Made by a program: the position numbers and the translations under genes. The notes under the pieces are model-generated. The model saw only the letters and a program-made list of their open reading frames with translations, was not told the origin of the DNA and ran no database searches. Shown piece by piece: positions 46,171 through 58,607 of a DNA stretch of 64,000 nt; position 1 is the stretch's first letter, and every line of letters begins with the position of its first letter. Origin of the DNA: Tuctoria greenei (taxonomy: Eukaryota > Streptophyta > Magnoliopsida > Poales > Poaceae); assembly GCA_036927565.1 (NCBI GenBank), contig JAYESD010000002.1:82149735-82213734 (forward strand), read 5' to 3'.

Positions 46171-49100
46171 CTAAAAATTGTTTCTATTGGCATACTCACA
46201 AAGTTCTGGCACATCAGCTGCTGCACAATTCTCATCAAAGAACTTCCCTATTTTGTGCAAAATTTCGCGACGAACGAACTGACAGAGTTCAGAAGCAATC
46301 CTGTCGGCTCCTCCATCAGGAATACTTCTACAAAACGGCCATTCTTCATTCAGATTCTTCGTGTGCTGCAATATAACACACAACAAGGTTTAGAATATGT
46401 CGGTTTGAACAATCTCAAAGTATAGATCAAAGTGAGAGTATACAGGAATTTAGTTGGTATTTTTGGAGCAGTTGTACTATGAGCAATTGAATTTTGAAGT
46501 TGGAATCAAAATATGAAAATAATGTTTCTGGTAATATTGAACAATAGAGAATATAAGAATTAAACTATGCTAGTTACAATGAAAATGAAACACAAAAGTC
46601 AGAAAATAAGGTATCGACATTAAGGATAACTTACATCCTCACGATTCACTCTATATACGCCGGCGGTCCGAAGATGCTCGCATACATAATACCTGCATAA
46701 GACACTCCCAGCAGGCTGCTTCGGACAAGCATAATACGTTTTAATGTCCAATGCATTCGTATTAGGAGGTCTCTGACCGCCAAGCTATTCCGCGTAAAAC
46801 CGCCAAGCGCTGTAATACAAGAAATGTGATATAAAACTTGTCAACACATTCTAAATGTGCGTAAATTAAAATTATTGAATAAACGTACAGTTTCAAAATG
46901 GAAAGGAAATCTTTGTAACGATCTGGTGGGTAATCGGCTGAGTCCAAGACTGTTGTCATTCCCTGCGTTGGCTTGATGAAGATCATTATGTAGTGATTAC
47001 TGCAAACATACAAACACGCGTGTTAACAATTACCAATAATTGTTATTTCAATGTCATGTGTCGAACTTACTCGAAGTGGTACGGAGCCTTTACGAGGTCA
47101 TTGCCGTCTCTGACAAAGTTAAACATCGCTTGTCCTATGTAAGATGCAACTTATGTCTTTCTATCCTTCTTAAGTTTTGCAATTGTTTTTTCAAAATCTT
47201 TTTTTCATGTGTTTGTACTGTCCTGATTCTCGATTTGCCTGGACCTCGAATAGCGACTTTGCAATCCTAGTAGGGTCAAGGATACCTGTCTTGCGCTCCA
47301 ACTTTACATTATCCATGTATTGCATCCTATTGAAGAAGTCCAGAATTATTATAATCTCATGAAATGCGTATGCATGTAGTAAGAAAAGCAAATACAAAAT
47401 ATTAGAGCACTTACAAGCACCAGACGAGCAGCAGGTTGATATCGAGCATGCCCCGATGGAAAAGGGAATGCAGCTCTTCAAATAAAATGACTTGTTTATC
47501 TACTCCAGTGCTCCAGAATGCTTTTTTTGGAATACGAAATGTGACGCAATTAAGACCATATTTTGTGTTGGCAGTGATGTACCACTCATGCATTCTTCTG
47601 AGCTGGACGGGTTGTTTGCTAAGTTGTACGGATGTCATGAACGGCTTTCCATTCTTAAATTTAGGAGGAACATCCTCAAGCTTGTATATTGGAACTCCTG
47701 GTTTAACTAAAGTCGTCCGCTGATTATACATGACACCGTCTTCTTCCCACTCCTCGATATCTTCTAATGCTGGCTCATGAGAAGAACGAGATGCACTCGA
47801 TTTTCTAATATTTTCCTTCATATCTTCCATATACTTTGACACTTCTGATGAAGGTTTATTAATTTCGTATGAGCTAACTTTGATAGGCACTGATGATCGA
47901 GGAGTAGTCGTCGGAAGTTGGACACTGGCTTGTTGTTGAACCTGTTGTTCAACTGATTGCTCTTTACCCCCAGCAGTTGGCTCTAGTACTACTTCAAGCT
48001 GTTGCTCAACTGGTTGCTCCTTACTAGCAACAGCTTGCTCTGGTACTGCTTGAAGCTGTTGTCCAACTTGTTGCTCTTGGATATCATCCTTGCTGAGACA
48101 TAGGGGGAGTGGATCTTCCTAGACTGGGAGTGGATCTTCATGCACTTTCGCCTTAGAAGATGGGGTTGCAGTATTTGGAGATGCGACGGGGCCAGAAATT
48201 GGCTCATCGTCCAACACGATATCGCGTAGGTGCCAAAGGATTAATTGGTTGATAGCCTGCCCCAGAGTCGCGATCCCCTCAGGTGTGACATGGTCTATAT
48301 CATAATCTTCATAATCATTATCAATGATCTAAAGAACTTGCACCACAGCATAATACAACGGAAGTGGATTCCCGTTGAAGTCACGATCAGGCTTTGCCAT
48401 AGCAGTGGCAACCTGTTTGGTTTTGTTCCCTGCTCTGCCTATCGGGACAAGAAGACGAAAAGATTTGTCGTTAGCAATATCATCGACAGGGAACTTATGG
48501 GCTGACCCTGAGCCTGACACGGAACCAACGCTGCTAGGGTAGGCAGTTGGAGATACTAATTAATCCTTTTGCACCGGAACCATCATTGTACTCGGTGCCA
48601 CTAATTGTCCTAATTGTCTAAGTTGTTCCATTATTTCTTGCATATTTTCTTTGACCTTTTGAGCAATCGTTTCATCAAGTGTTTTCTTAAACTTATCACG
48701 TCTTCTATATGTGTATTTATCTTTAGAGAAACCATCTAGCCAAGACATTTGAGAAGAGACCGCTCGAACCCGTCTGCTGTGTTCAGGGTTTCCTAAGATA
48801 GCGGTAAGTTGGTCATTCTCCCTCTTCGGATTGAAGAGACCCTTCTGCTGCTTTTCAATTACTTCTTTCATTTTATCCTCTACTTCATTCAGAGGGTCGG
48901 GCTTTTCAAGTTTGCCCTCGCTGGTCAAACCTGACCGAGCAAAGACCCAGCATTGAGTTCGCTCATCGCACCCTTCTAATGGGTCAGGAATGCCCTTACT
49001 GGTAATTTCGTCTAATATCTTATTCCATTTCTGGACTTTGGGGCCATATCCGGCAGACCCCAAGCGATGATGGTATTTGTTCTTTTTGGCAAGCTCTGAC

Positions 49101-49880
49101 CTAGTTGCACTTAGAGCTTTAGCATCAGGTGTGCTCTTTTGACGAACAAACTCTTGCCAGTGAGCTTGTGTGATTTTTCCCATCTTCCTCGTGCTAGGGA
49201 CCTTATCGGCCTTAACAGAAGCATTCATTTCACTCTTCCAGCATCGAAACTTCTTGCCGCAAGAGACCAATGTTGCTTTCTTTACAGCTTCTTTTGTGCC
49301 TTTCGGGAACATGAATTGTTTCTTTATCTTTTCCCACAACTCATTCTTGGTCTGCTCTGGTAATTTCCTCCAATTCTCGGTTGTGATCGGCACAACCTCC
49401 CTAACAAGAAAACCGCATGCATTACAGTACTTGGTAACTGAATCCAGGGGTTCTTGGGGAAGCCCACCTGGACCGACCCTTGTTATGTACATGATGCGGT
49501 CCAATGGACCCTTATTGGGACCTCGTTGCCCTCGTTTCCGCTTGAGTGAAGCTGAGGATTCATCCATTGGAGAACCTTCTGCGGTTTTAGGAGCCGATGT
49601 CACCTCATTGTCTTCGCGATTAATCTAGGTAGAAAAAAATTATAAGACTTCGTATACTTGACAACCAACATTAACTTGAACTGCTGAAGTTAAAATTCGT
49701 GATCCATACCTCGTCGGCAGGATCATATTTCGGGTCTAGATCCACTGAAGTCTTTTTAATTTTTATATTCGGAAAAGGATCCGAAGGACTGCGATAGGAG
49801 CCTGAACTGCTGGAGTCAGTAAACTCCATATTGTCTTCTTTGTTGTTACTATCAGGACCAGTCTTCTTAGGGCTTTCCAT
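46171..49880 (-). pseudogene. Gene 1: TNPA-like/Ulp1-domain protein, E3 copy, broken
   Basis: Exon 1 is 49710-49880 and exon 2 runs from 49624 to about 47415. Later exons lie near 47340-47080, 46990-46890, 46810-46635 and 46381-46171. The transposase part is open for 347 aa (from MTSAPKTAEGSPMDESSASL) to a TAA at 48560-48562. Further stops lie at 48329-48331 and about 48119, two of them CAG to TAG compared with E1. The protease-like part keeps His (SNHYIMIFIK), Asp (VLDSADY), Gln (KQPAGS) and Cys (VLCRYYVC). A shortened A-run near 47203-47209 shifts its frame. The last exon (HTKNLNEEWPFCRSIPDGGA to the stop at 46171) is open. Confidence 0.87.
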
Positions 49881-52386
49881 GCTAGATCTAATAAGACAAA
49901 AAATCTAATAAATGGCATATTAACTCTACAAAAAGTGTTGCATGAAGAAAAAGATGGAAGCATTCTAGGATTTGATAAGGCATTCTAGGGTTTAAGGCGA
50001 CTGACCAAAAGGTTCCTATATATTGCGAGGGTGAAAAGCATGTTAAAGTTGCTCACCAGCAATGGCAATTTTATCTTTTTATTCTAAATAGGCTAGCTTC
50101 GTTCAGAGTGGCGACCACGTTCTTGAGGTTTACTAGGCGGCGCCTAGCTCCGGACCTATAACTGATCAAGCAAGGGACAAAAAGCAAATCCCCGCACAGC
50201 TCCTACCTAGGTTAGAGGGCATTATCATCCCCACTCTCAAGTTTCCTCTTATTACCTGTCACTGATTCTTCTGCCTACTGAATGAAAAACAACAGGTTGA
50301 TGCATACTTGTGCAGATGCAGTGCCTAGAAGAGACTAATAGCAGCAGCAGCAACTAGCAAGCTCACTTTACACCGACAACCCAAGGCATAACTTAGTCAA
50401 AATTAGTCAAGTATAACTATATCTAATGTAACTTAGCCAAAATTAGCCAAATTTTCTCAACTTAACCAAATATAGCTAAATCTTGCCCAGCATAGTCAAA
50501 CATGCTTGATTATGCTTCAGTTAGCTAAATTTGGTCATATTTAAAACAAATTTTCTCAATTTTGGCTCAATTAAGTAAATTTAGCCAAAACACATTTTTG
50601 AAGTTCTATAGGTCTAACTAAATTCTTGTATCATAGAGATCGGCAGCATATGCTCAGACTCCATCGCCACACCTAGTGGTACCTAGATATGGGCGTGAGG
50701 ATGCTCCTGTCATCACAAATGAGTTGGCCAGCAACTGGTTTGGCCTCAGAGCTAAATATAGCATAACTTTGGTAGCTCAGATTAGGTACAATTGCTCAAA
50801 TGAAGCTGATGGAGCCACAAGTGCAGACATCTTTGTTAGCACAGATTAGCTACAATTGCTCAAATGAAGTTAACTTAGAGAAATAAAAGCAAACTTAGCC
50901 AAACTTAGTCTAGCATAGCTAACTCTAAGCAAAAGTAGCCAAATATAGCTAAATATAGCATAACTTAGTCAAAATTAGTCAAGTATAACTATATCTAATG
51001 TAACTTAGCCAAATTAGCCAAATTTGCTCAACTTAACCAAATATAGCTAAATCTTGCCCCTAATAGAGAATTATGTGGCATATGCAAGGCCGATGACAGA
51101 AATAGGGAATATACTGCTCTTACTAAAGTCTAGAATCATGTTTACCACTAATGTGTCAGAACACAATAGGATCATGCACAATGCGATGACAGAATGCGCA
51201 GACTGACAGTTTTGCTACATGATCCTATAGGCTTTGCTCCAATGAATATACCGAAGTGGAACTTCTTCAGCATATATTTGGTAAACCTAATGATCCTAGG
51301 AGAAGAAAAATAACTACTATTCAGAATATTATCTCTGCAAACTACCAGAAGATGAAATGTTACTGATTTCACAGTTTCAGACACACAGAACCAACTACCA
51401 ATTAATCATGATATAACCATCCACGACGAAGGGAGTAACTCCTATTCATTCGAACTTGACAGTTTTATCTCTGCAAACTACCAGAAGATGAAATGCTACT
51501 AATTTCACAGTTTCAGACACACAAAACCAACTACCAATTTATCGTGATATAACCATCCACACAAATCTTGCCCCACCGGACCCTAACCAAAGATGCCACC
51601 GAACTTGACAGTTTTTCGAATTCCACTGAACCCTAACCAAGGATGCCTACCATTTTCCAATTCCCGAACCCTAACCAAGGATATGCAAGGCGGCAGCGAG
51701 GGCGGGGAGGGAGGCGGCACGGCGAAGGAGGATGGAAGGTTGAAGGGTTTAGGGTTTACCTTGAAGCTCGGCGGCGACGGCAATGGCTTCGCTCGGTGTA
51801 CCTGGAAGTGACGAGGGCGAAGCTCGGCGGCGACGACGAAGCTCGGCGACGTACCTGGAAGTGACGAGGGCGAACACTTGGCGGCAAACGAAATTTTGGC
51901 AGCCTAACGGCGTCTAAGTGTTTCGCCCGGGTTAGGTTTTTCCAATGCCGCCAAGAGGTATATATAGACTCACATTTTCTCAGGCGGATTTTAAGTACCC
52001 ACCGCCTGAGAAGATTGTTACCTCAGACGGGTTTTACTTACCAACCGTCTGAGAAGATACAATTATCTCAGACGGTTGGTTAGTAACACCCTCCTGAGAT
52101 AAACATGGGCCTGTGATGATATTTATTCTTCTTAATTAATATGTGTTCATTATAATTTGATGAACGCCTACATAAAGACCCCTCACCAACCGCCTATGAA
52201 GACGTGTCAATGACCGTGCGCGACCTTTCTTTTCCCCGAGGCGCGACCTTTAATGTGCGGTAAACCAACTGCTCCAACTTCCACTCCACGCGACCTTAAA
52301 GACGCGCTATCGCTCACAAGCGCATCACTCAATTTGAATCCTCTTGTTTTCTTCGTCTTCCTCTGCTCCGACGACCCAACACCACT
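49881..52386. promoter_or_regulatory. Back-to-back leaders of gene 1 and ADP1, E3
   Basis: On the minus strand: gene 1 leader with TATA at about 51958-51966, GC-rich leader 51660-51900, and long degenerate AGCCAAATTAGCC-type repeats (50380-50590 and 50760-51060, more than in E2). On the plus strand: the ADP1 leader with TACATAAAG near 52171. Between the two TATA-like boxes lie facing CAGGCGG/CAGACGG motifs (51975-52110). About 51290-51460 holds a second, partly duplicated copy of the TTATCTCTGCAAACTACCAG block. No extra gene is seen. Confidence 0.5.
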
Positions 52387-52794
52387 ATGGCCGACCTTCC
52401 GCCGCCAAGCCCTCCGAGGGAGCCACCTTGCAAGAAACTATGTTGCAGCTCCCCCGAGAAGATCAACACCGAGCAGCGCCTCCTCATGGCGCGAGAGGCG
52501 TACAATAATACGTCTCGCGCCATGAGTGCCTTGGGGTTGGGTACCCTTCCAGAGTATACTGGAATGGGTACCATGGGCCACTACCTCTACTCCCTCACGG
52601 GGGTGGCTGATCGTCTCGACATTCTGTTTGCGACGATGGCCCAGGTTCTTGGCCCCGAGGGCCATAGAACGCTGGTGGAGGCGACGGCTAGCAACCTCGG
52701 GGTTGCACCGCCGGTGCAGCCGGTGCAGTCGGCCCACTCTCCTGTTGCACCGGTGCCAGAGTCATCGCTGGAGGACGAGGAGGAGGAGGAGTAG
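52387..52794 (+). CDS. Small conserved acidic protein (ADP1), E3 copy, unknown function
   Basis: 135 aa, starting MADLPPPSPPREPPCKKLCC. The core (NTSRAMSALGLGTLPEYTGM, VADRLDILFATMAQVLGPEG, LVEATASNLGVAPP) matches the E1 and E2 copies, followed by a Pro/Val linker and a Glu tail (LEDEEEEE). Coding resumes as GAG-type repeats after the stop, so the tail length is set by slippage. All three copies open in the same frame argue for a real product. I see no signal peptide, membrane segment or known fold. Confidence 0.72.
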   Translation: MADLPPPSPPREPPCKKLCCSSPEKINTEQRLLMAREAYNNTSRAMSALGLGTLPEYTGMGTMGHYLYSLTGVADRLDILFATMAQVLGPEGHRTLVEATASNLGVAPPVQPVQSAHSPVAPVPESSLEDEEEEE

Positions 52795-53089
52795 GAGGAG
52801 GAGGTGGAAGAGGAGTAGGAGTAGGATTTAATTAGTTTTTCTTTTTCTTGTTTTTAGTTGCTTCTGTTTTGTAAATATTGTTAATGAATGAAATCTATCT
52901 TTTTTCATCTATGTGATTGAATATTACTTGTGTATCTTGTGTGTTCTTGTGTAAATATTGTGCATCTTGTGTGTTCTTTTGTGAGATGCGTGATTGAATA
53001 TTGTTAATGAATGAGTATCTTGTGTGTTCTTCAACTGTGTGAATGAATGAATGTGTAGTGTGTTCATCGTTAATTAAAATTTCACGTCT

Positions 53090-55195
53090 GAGAAGAAGAT
53101 TATCTCAGGCGGTTGGTAAGTAATACCCGCCTGAGATAAATATATTCTCAGGCGGTTGGTAAGTACCAACCGCCTGTGAAGATATTTACTTCTTCTTAAT
53201 TAATATTCTTGATTAAATGTGGTCCTTTAAAAAGGCAAAAATCCACTTTCTTGTAATATTATTGATAAGTAAAGGTTACCATTAAATTTCACTTCATAAA
53301 TCCTTTGATGTTGGTCAGAACATAAAAAACATACAACAAATGCTATTTTTCATTTTTCTATCTTGATGAATATAATGCTTTTTTCATTTATTTTTTCAGT
53401 GGACATTTTTACTCATCATACCAACCTCTATGAATTTTTTCAGATTTTTTTAAATTTTTTTGAATCAATGTGTGTTCATAATTTGATGAATGCCTCATAT
53501 GTATATGAGCATTTAGTTAGAATGGTGGATAATTTGAAGTTTGACATGTTGAAATGCTTTTAAAAAAATTAAAAAAATTCATACATGTATAAATTATACA
53601 AATATGTTCATACCAACAATTTTGAGTGAAGGAACTTTTTTTTTATGAGATACACAAATGTGAATAATATGTGAGTAGAAATTAATTTGATATTCACCAA
53701 AACATTACAATGTCAGCTATACAAGTTTTAAAAATATTTTGTTCAGGTGGTAGATGTTAATTTTATACAAATGTAGAAGAAAGAATCATCGAATTTGGAC
53801 ACAATTTGCAGAATCTAAACATGTTTGAGTATTTATATTGGAATCTAAATAAAAAAGAAGCAAGGGATAAGGAAACTGAAGAACAGTATCGGGCATTATC
53901 TCAGGCGGTTGGTAAGTAATACCCGCCTGAGATAAATATATTCTCAGACGGTTGGTAAGTACCAACCACCTGTGAAGATATTTACTTCTTCTTAATTAAT
54001 ATTCTTGATTAAATGTGGTCCTTTAAAAAGGCAAAAATCCACTTTCTTGTAATATTATTGATAAGTAAAGGTTACTATTAAATTTCACTTCATAAATCCT
54101 TTAAAATTGGTCAGAACATAAAAAACATACAACAAATGCTATTTTTCATTTTTCTATCTTGATGAATATAATGCTTTTTTCATTTATTTTTTCAATGGAC
54201 ATTTTTACTCATCATACCAACCACTATGAATTTTTTAAGATTTTTTTAAATTTTTTTGAATCAATGTGTGTTCATAATTTGATGAATGCCTCATATGTAT
54301 ATGAGCATTTAGTTAGAATGGTGGATAATTTGAAGTTTGACATGTTGGAATGCTTTTAAAAAAATTAAAAATTTTCATACATGTATAAATTATACAAATA
54401 TGTTCATACCAAGAATTTTGAGTGAAGGAACTTTTTTTTTACGAGATACACAAATGTGAATAATATGTGAGTAGAAATTACTTTGGTATTTACCAAAACA
54501 TTACAATGTCAGCTATACAAGTTTTAAAAATATTTTGTTCAGGTGGTAGATGTTAATTTTATACAAATGTATAAGAAAGAATCATCGAATTTTTGACACA
54601 ATTTGCAGAATCTAAACATGTTTGAGTATTTATATTGGAATCTAAATAAAAAAGAAGCAAGGGATAAGGAAACTGAAGGACAGTATCGGGCATTATCTCT
54701 GGCAGTTGTTAAGTAATAACCGCCTGAGATAAATATCTTCCTAGACGGTTATTAAGTACCAACCGCCTGTGAAGATATTTACTTCTTATTAATTAATATT
54801 CTTGATTAAATATGGGTCCTTTAAAAAGGCAAAATTTCACTTTCTTGTAATATTATTGATAAGTAGAGGTTACCATTAAATTTCACTTCATAAATCTTTT
54901 GAAATTGGTCAGAACATAAAAAACATACAACAAATGCTATTTTTCATTTTTCTATCTTGATGAATATAATTCCTTTTTCATTTATTTTTTCAGTGGACAT
55001 TTTTACTCATCATACCAACCTCTATGAATTTTTTCAGATTTTTTTTTAAATTTTTTTGAATCAATGTGTGTTCATAATTTGATGAATGCCTCATATGTAT
55101 ATGAGCATTTAGTTAGAATGATGGATAATTTGAAGTTTGACATGTTGGAATGCTTTTAAAAAGATTAACAAAATTCATACATGTATAAATGAATA
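53090..55195. repeat. Tandem array of the ~790-bp unit, E3 (about 2.6 units)
   Basis: TGGTAGATGTTAATTTTATA occurs at about 53750 and 54545 (794 bp apart). Each unit opens with facing motifs GGCGGTTGGTAAGTAATACC...CCTGAGATAAA. The third unit is interrupted by the F-box fragment at about 55195, at the same point as in E2 (ATACATGTATAAATGAATAC). Confidence 0.85.
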
Positions 55196-55196
55196 C

Positions 55197-56021
55197 TTTT
55201 TCATTGGCGTTGGGAGAACTAGGGGTAGCGCATCCAAAGGGAATGGAGGGAATACAGCCCATAGAGTACAACACGTTATGGGAGAACAGGTCATACTCGC
55301 GCTCACTCCTACAGTTCTCAGTACAGAAGACGGTCCACTCGGACCACCCTTGCCTACCGCAGCGGGCAGGCCCCTGGTTCCCCCCTGTTGGGCAGTGGCA
55401 AACGCCATCATCAATGTCGGGCAGCGCCACCGGCAGCGGTCCGTGAGGAGGCCTACGCAGTAACCTCCAGCTCACGAAAACGTCGAGCCTCTGCATGGCT
55501 TGATTCCAACACCGGCAACACTCCTTGTTGGTCCTCTTCATCGCGATGGACCCGACCGCGTTGTCGCTGACGTGGGCCTCGCCTTCGACCTGCCGGATAT
55601 ACTCAAGGGCGTTGCGGTCCCTGCGGTCGGCGTCGTAGCAGAGCATGACGAGGACGTAGGCCGCCACCTTGTGGCCGTTCGCGGCCGCCCGGGCAAGGAA
55701 CTGGGTGCCCCGCTACGCCTTCGCGCGGCCGTAGTTGAAGACGAGGTCGAACCCGGTGACGTAGCACAGATGAGGGTTGCCCACGTTGGCCAGGCGCTCC
55801 ACGAGGGCGTCGTAGCTCCCGTTCCCGTGCCGTTGGAACCACTCCCAGCTGCTCTCCCGCTCCAGCGCCACGCGCCTGCCCACGGTGGGATCACGACACG
55901 CCGCGTACATGGCCTTGCAGGTGGCGCGCAGACTGGAGAGGTCGTCCATGGGATGGGTGGAGGTTGCGGCGACCCACCCTGCGATCAGGACCGCAATATC
56001 GTGCGGCAAGGGGAACTCCAT
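55197..56021 (-). pseudogene. Captured F-box gene fragment, E3 copy
   Basis: The F-box is MEFPLPHDIAVLIAGWVA...DDLSSLRATCKAM (residues about 3-40). The frame is 102 aa to a TAG at 55713-55715 (CAG in E2), then open in the same frame to the junction: NGHKVAAYVLVMLCYD, YIRQVEGEAH, the Cys pair ECCRCWNQAM, and GWSEWTVFCTENCRSEREYDLF. It covers almost the whole length of this F-box family, with one stop. E2 has a different stop, so the common ancestor was open across both sites. It is antisense to TNP2 and ADP2. Confidence 0.82.
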
Positions 56022-56034
56022 GGGCTTATCTCAG

Positions 56035-56894
56035 GAAGTTGGTAAGTAATACCTGCCTGAGATAAATATATTCTCAGGCGGTTGGTAAGTAATACCCGCC
56101 TGAGATAAACATTTTTGAAACTACAAGATGTAAATTAACGGCCTAAGAAGACGTTAATTAACTGACGCGCCGCACGAGGTCTGCAGAGAAGTTAAGAAGC
56201 CGTGGTGTAAGGATGCGTGCGCGACGTTCCACATGGATACCAGAGAGACGGAAGGATCTTTGAAGATCGTCTTCCATAGTGGTTTAATTGTGCGCCGCAT
56301 GAGGTCTGCAAAGAGTTCAATGCGCAATGAACAAAATATTTTGTTTAGGTGGTAGATGTTAATTTTATACAAATGTAGAAGAAAGAATCATCGAATTTGA
56401 ACACAATTTGCAGAATCTAAACATGTTTGAGTATCTATATTGGAATCTAAATAAAAAAGAAGCAAGAGATAAGGAAACTGAAGAACAGTATCGGGAATTA
56501 TCTCAGGCGATTGGTAAGTAATAACCGTCTGAGATAAACATTTTTGAAACTACAAGATGTTAATTAACAGCCTGAGAAGATGTTAATTAACTGACACGCC
56601 GCACGAGGTCTATGGAGAAGTTGAGAAGCCGTGGTGCAGGGACGCGACGTTCAACATGGATACCAGAGAGACGGAAGGATCTCTGAAGATCGTCTTCAAC
56701 AGTGGTTTAATTGTGCGCCGCACGAGGTCTGCAAAGAGTTCAATGCGCGGGAAACGAACCGCTGCCTCATCTACTCCGCACAGACCATATATAAGGCACG
56801 TCATCGGTTGTGTACAAGCACAAAACTTTTGCACTCCTTTCTTCTTCTTCCATCGTTCAACCTCCTAGCCCGGCGCAGACGAACCACCACAGCC
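56035..56894. repeat. Two ~427-bp blocks and ADP2 leader, E3
   Basis: The block described in E2 occurs twice (56148 and 56575). The second copy leads into a TATA box CATATATAAGGC (about 56786-56797) and the leader of ADP2. Confidence 0.7.
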
Positions 56895-57356
56895 ATGGCC
56901 AACCTTCCGCCTCCTAGCCCGCCGAGGCAGCCACCCTGCAAGCAGATACACTGCAGCTCCCCCGAGAGGGTGAATGACGACCAGCGCATTCCACCGCCGG
57001 TGCAGCCGGAGCCACCGGTACAGCCGGAGCAATCGGCTCAGCCGGAGCAGCCGACCCACTCTCCTGCTGCATCGTCGCCGGAGGAGGAGGAGGAGGAGGA
57101 GGAGGAGGAGGAGGAGGAGGAGGAGGAGGAGGAGGAGGAGGAGGAGGAGGAGGAGGAGGAGGAGGAGGAAGAGGAGGAGGAGGAGGAGGAGGAGGAGGAG
57201 GAGGACGACGACGATGATGACGATGAGCCGTCCTCCGACGACGGCGACGGCGGCCACCACCATGGTGACGACTACGATGACGACGAGGAGTCGGAGGAGG
57301 ACCACTTGGCGTGGTTTGAGAAGTTGGCGGAGAGGAGGGATGAGGCGGGGCCGTAG
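56895..57356 (+). CDS. Second acidic protein (ADP2), E3 copy, with long poly-Glu tract
   Basis: 153 aa. It starts MANLPPPSPPRQPPCKQIHC, then Pro/Gln repeats (residues ~35-60), an uninterrupted Glu tract of more than 40 residues, Asp-rich and His-containing stretches (GHHHGDDYDDDEESEEDH), and a C-terminal helix LAWFEKLAERRDEAGP. The N-terminus is shared with ADP1, so the two are probably duplicates whose cores diverged. The tract is encoded by an almost pure GAG repeat (57079-57205). I chose the ATG at 56895 because E2 and ADP1 start at the equivalent codon; the frame is open further upstream. Unknown function; acidic tails of this kind occur in chromatin-binding proteins, but that is only an analogy. 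Confidence 0.62.
   Translation: MANLPPPSPPRQPPCKQIHCSSPERVNDDQRIPPPVQPEPPVQPEQSAQPEQPTHSPAASSPEEEEEEEEEEEEEEEEEEEEEEEEEEEEEEEEEEEEEEEEEDDDDDDDEPSSDDGDGGHHHGDDYDDDEESEEDHLAWFEKLAERRDEAGP
57079..57205. repeat. (GAG)n microsatellite in ADP2, E3
   Basis: An almost pure GAG/GGA repeat of about 125 bp with one GAA. The E2 copy at 37699-37763 is about half as long. The antisense frame reads poly-Leu, which is a by-product of the repeat. Confidence 0.9.
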
Positions 57357-58607
57357 TGTAGTTTTAGGAGTTCTTGTACATATTTCTTTTGTAGTTTTAG
57401 GAGTTCTTGTGTTTTGTAATATATATGTGTTCATTCGTGTCAATGAATACTGGTGTGTTAGAATTTCTGGATTTCAATCAAGTGAATGTGCTCTAAATGC
57501 TCATATGTATATGAGCATTTAGTTAGAATGGTGGATAATTTGAAGTTTGACATGTTGGAATGCTTTTAAAAAAAATAAAAAAATTCATACATGTATAAAT
57601 TATTCAAATATGTTCATACCAACAATTTTGAGTGAAGGAACTTTTTTTATGAGATACACAAATGTGAATAATATGTGAGTAGAAATTAATTTGATATTTA
57701 CCAAAACATTACAATGTCAGCTATACAAGTTTTAAAAATACTTTATTCAGGTGGCATTATCTCAGGCGGTTGGTAAGTAATACCCGCCTGAGATAATCAT
57801 CTTCTCAGACGGTTATTAAGTACCAACAATCTATGAAGATATTTACTTCTTAATTAATATTCTTGATTAAATATCTTTTCAGACGGTTGGTAAGTAAAAC
57901 CCGCCTAAGATAAAGTTAAAAACCGCCTGTGAAAAACCGACTTCTATATAAGGACCCCTCACCGCAGTCAATACACAACCCTGGAGAATTTATATCGACG
58001 CCACAAGGCTGTTGAATTTCCCCTGCGCCGCGCCGCCGCTCCACCGCCCAGCCCATACTGCCACGCCGCCGCTCAACCCCGCACCGCCACTTCTCCACCC
58101 AGCCGGCCCACCGTGCTGACGCCTCCCCACCATGCTGACGCCTCTGCAAGGTAAATGTAGTTTCCTTACTATTTCTTTGTATATTTTCATTATTTCATAA
58201 GCTGTTAGTTTTGTGAGTTCTGGTATATGGATTCTGTCCTTTTGCATGTGTAAGGACTGTATGGATTGTGTTCTGGTATATTGATGTATGGACTATATGG
58301 ATTGTTTCCTTTTTGTACCTATTATGTGACATGAATATGATGTTTAATTAACAGATGCTATTGTAATATATATAAGATGCATCTGGGCCTGTTTCGCGAT
58401 ATAACGGGCCGGATCCAACCCAGACCTAGCCTATGCTGTTGGGCCTGTTTTCCCCTTTGACTCCGTCCGCCTCAAGATGTTGCCCGTCTCCTACATTAGT
58501 CGCCCTAATCATACTTGTTATGTCTCTGTAAATTCATTTTATAGAAGACTTTAGAGAATATTTGTGGCCAAATTTTGTAAATCTGACAAAAATTCTATTA
58601 TTGAAGC
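57357..58607 (+). promoter_or_regulatory. TNP2 promoter and leader, E3
   Basis: A partial ~790-bp unit (57500-57745) is followed by facing CAGGCGGTTGGTAAG motifs (57765-57930), the TATA box TATATAAGG at 57945-57953, a GC-rich leader, a donor-like AAGGTAAATG at 58149-58158 and an AT-rich intron-like stretch to the ATG at 58608. Confidence 0.6.

Noticed and set aside
56865..57443. Antisense frame of 192 codons with a poly-Leu stretch (looks like a membrane protein)
   Set aside because: It is the complement of the GAG repeat of ADP2; no independent support.
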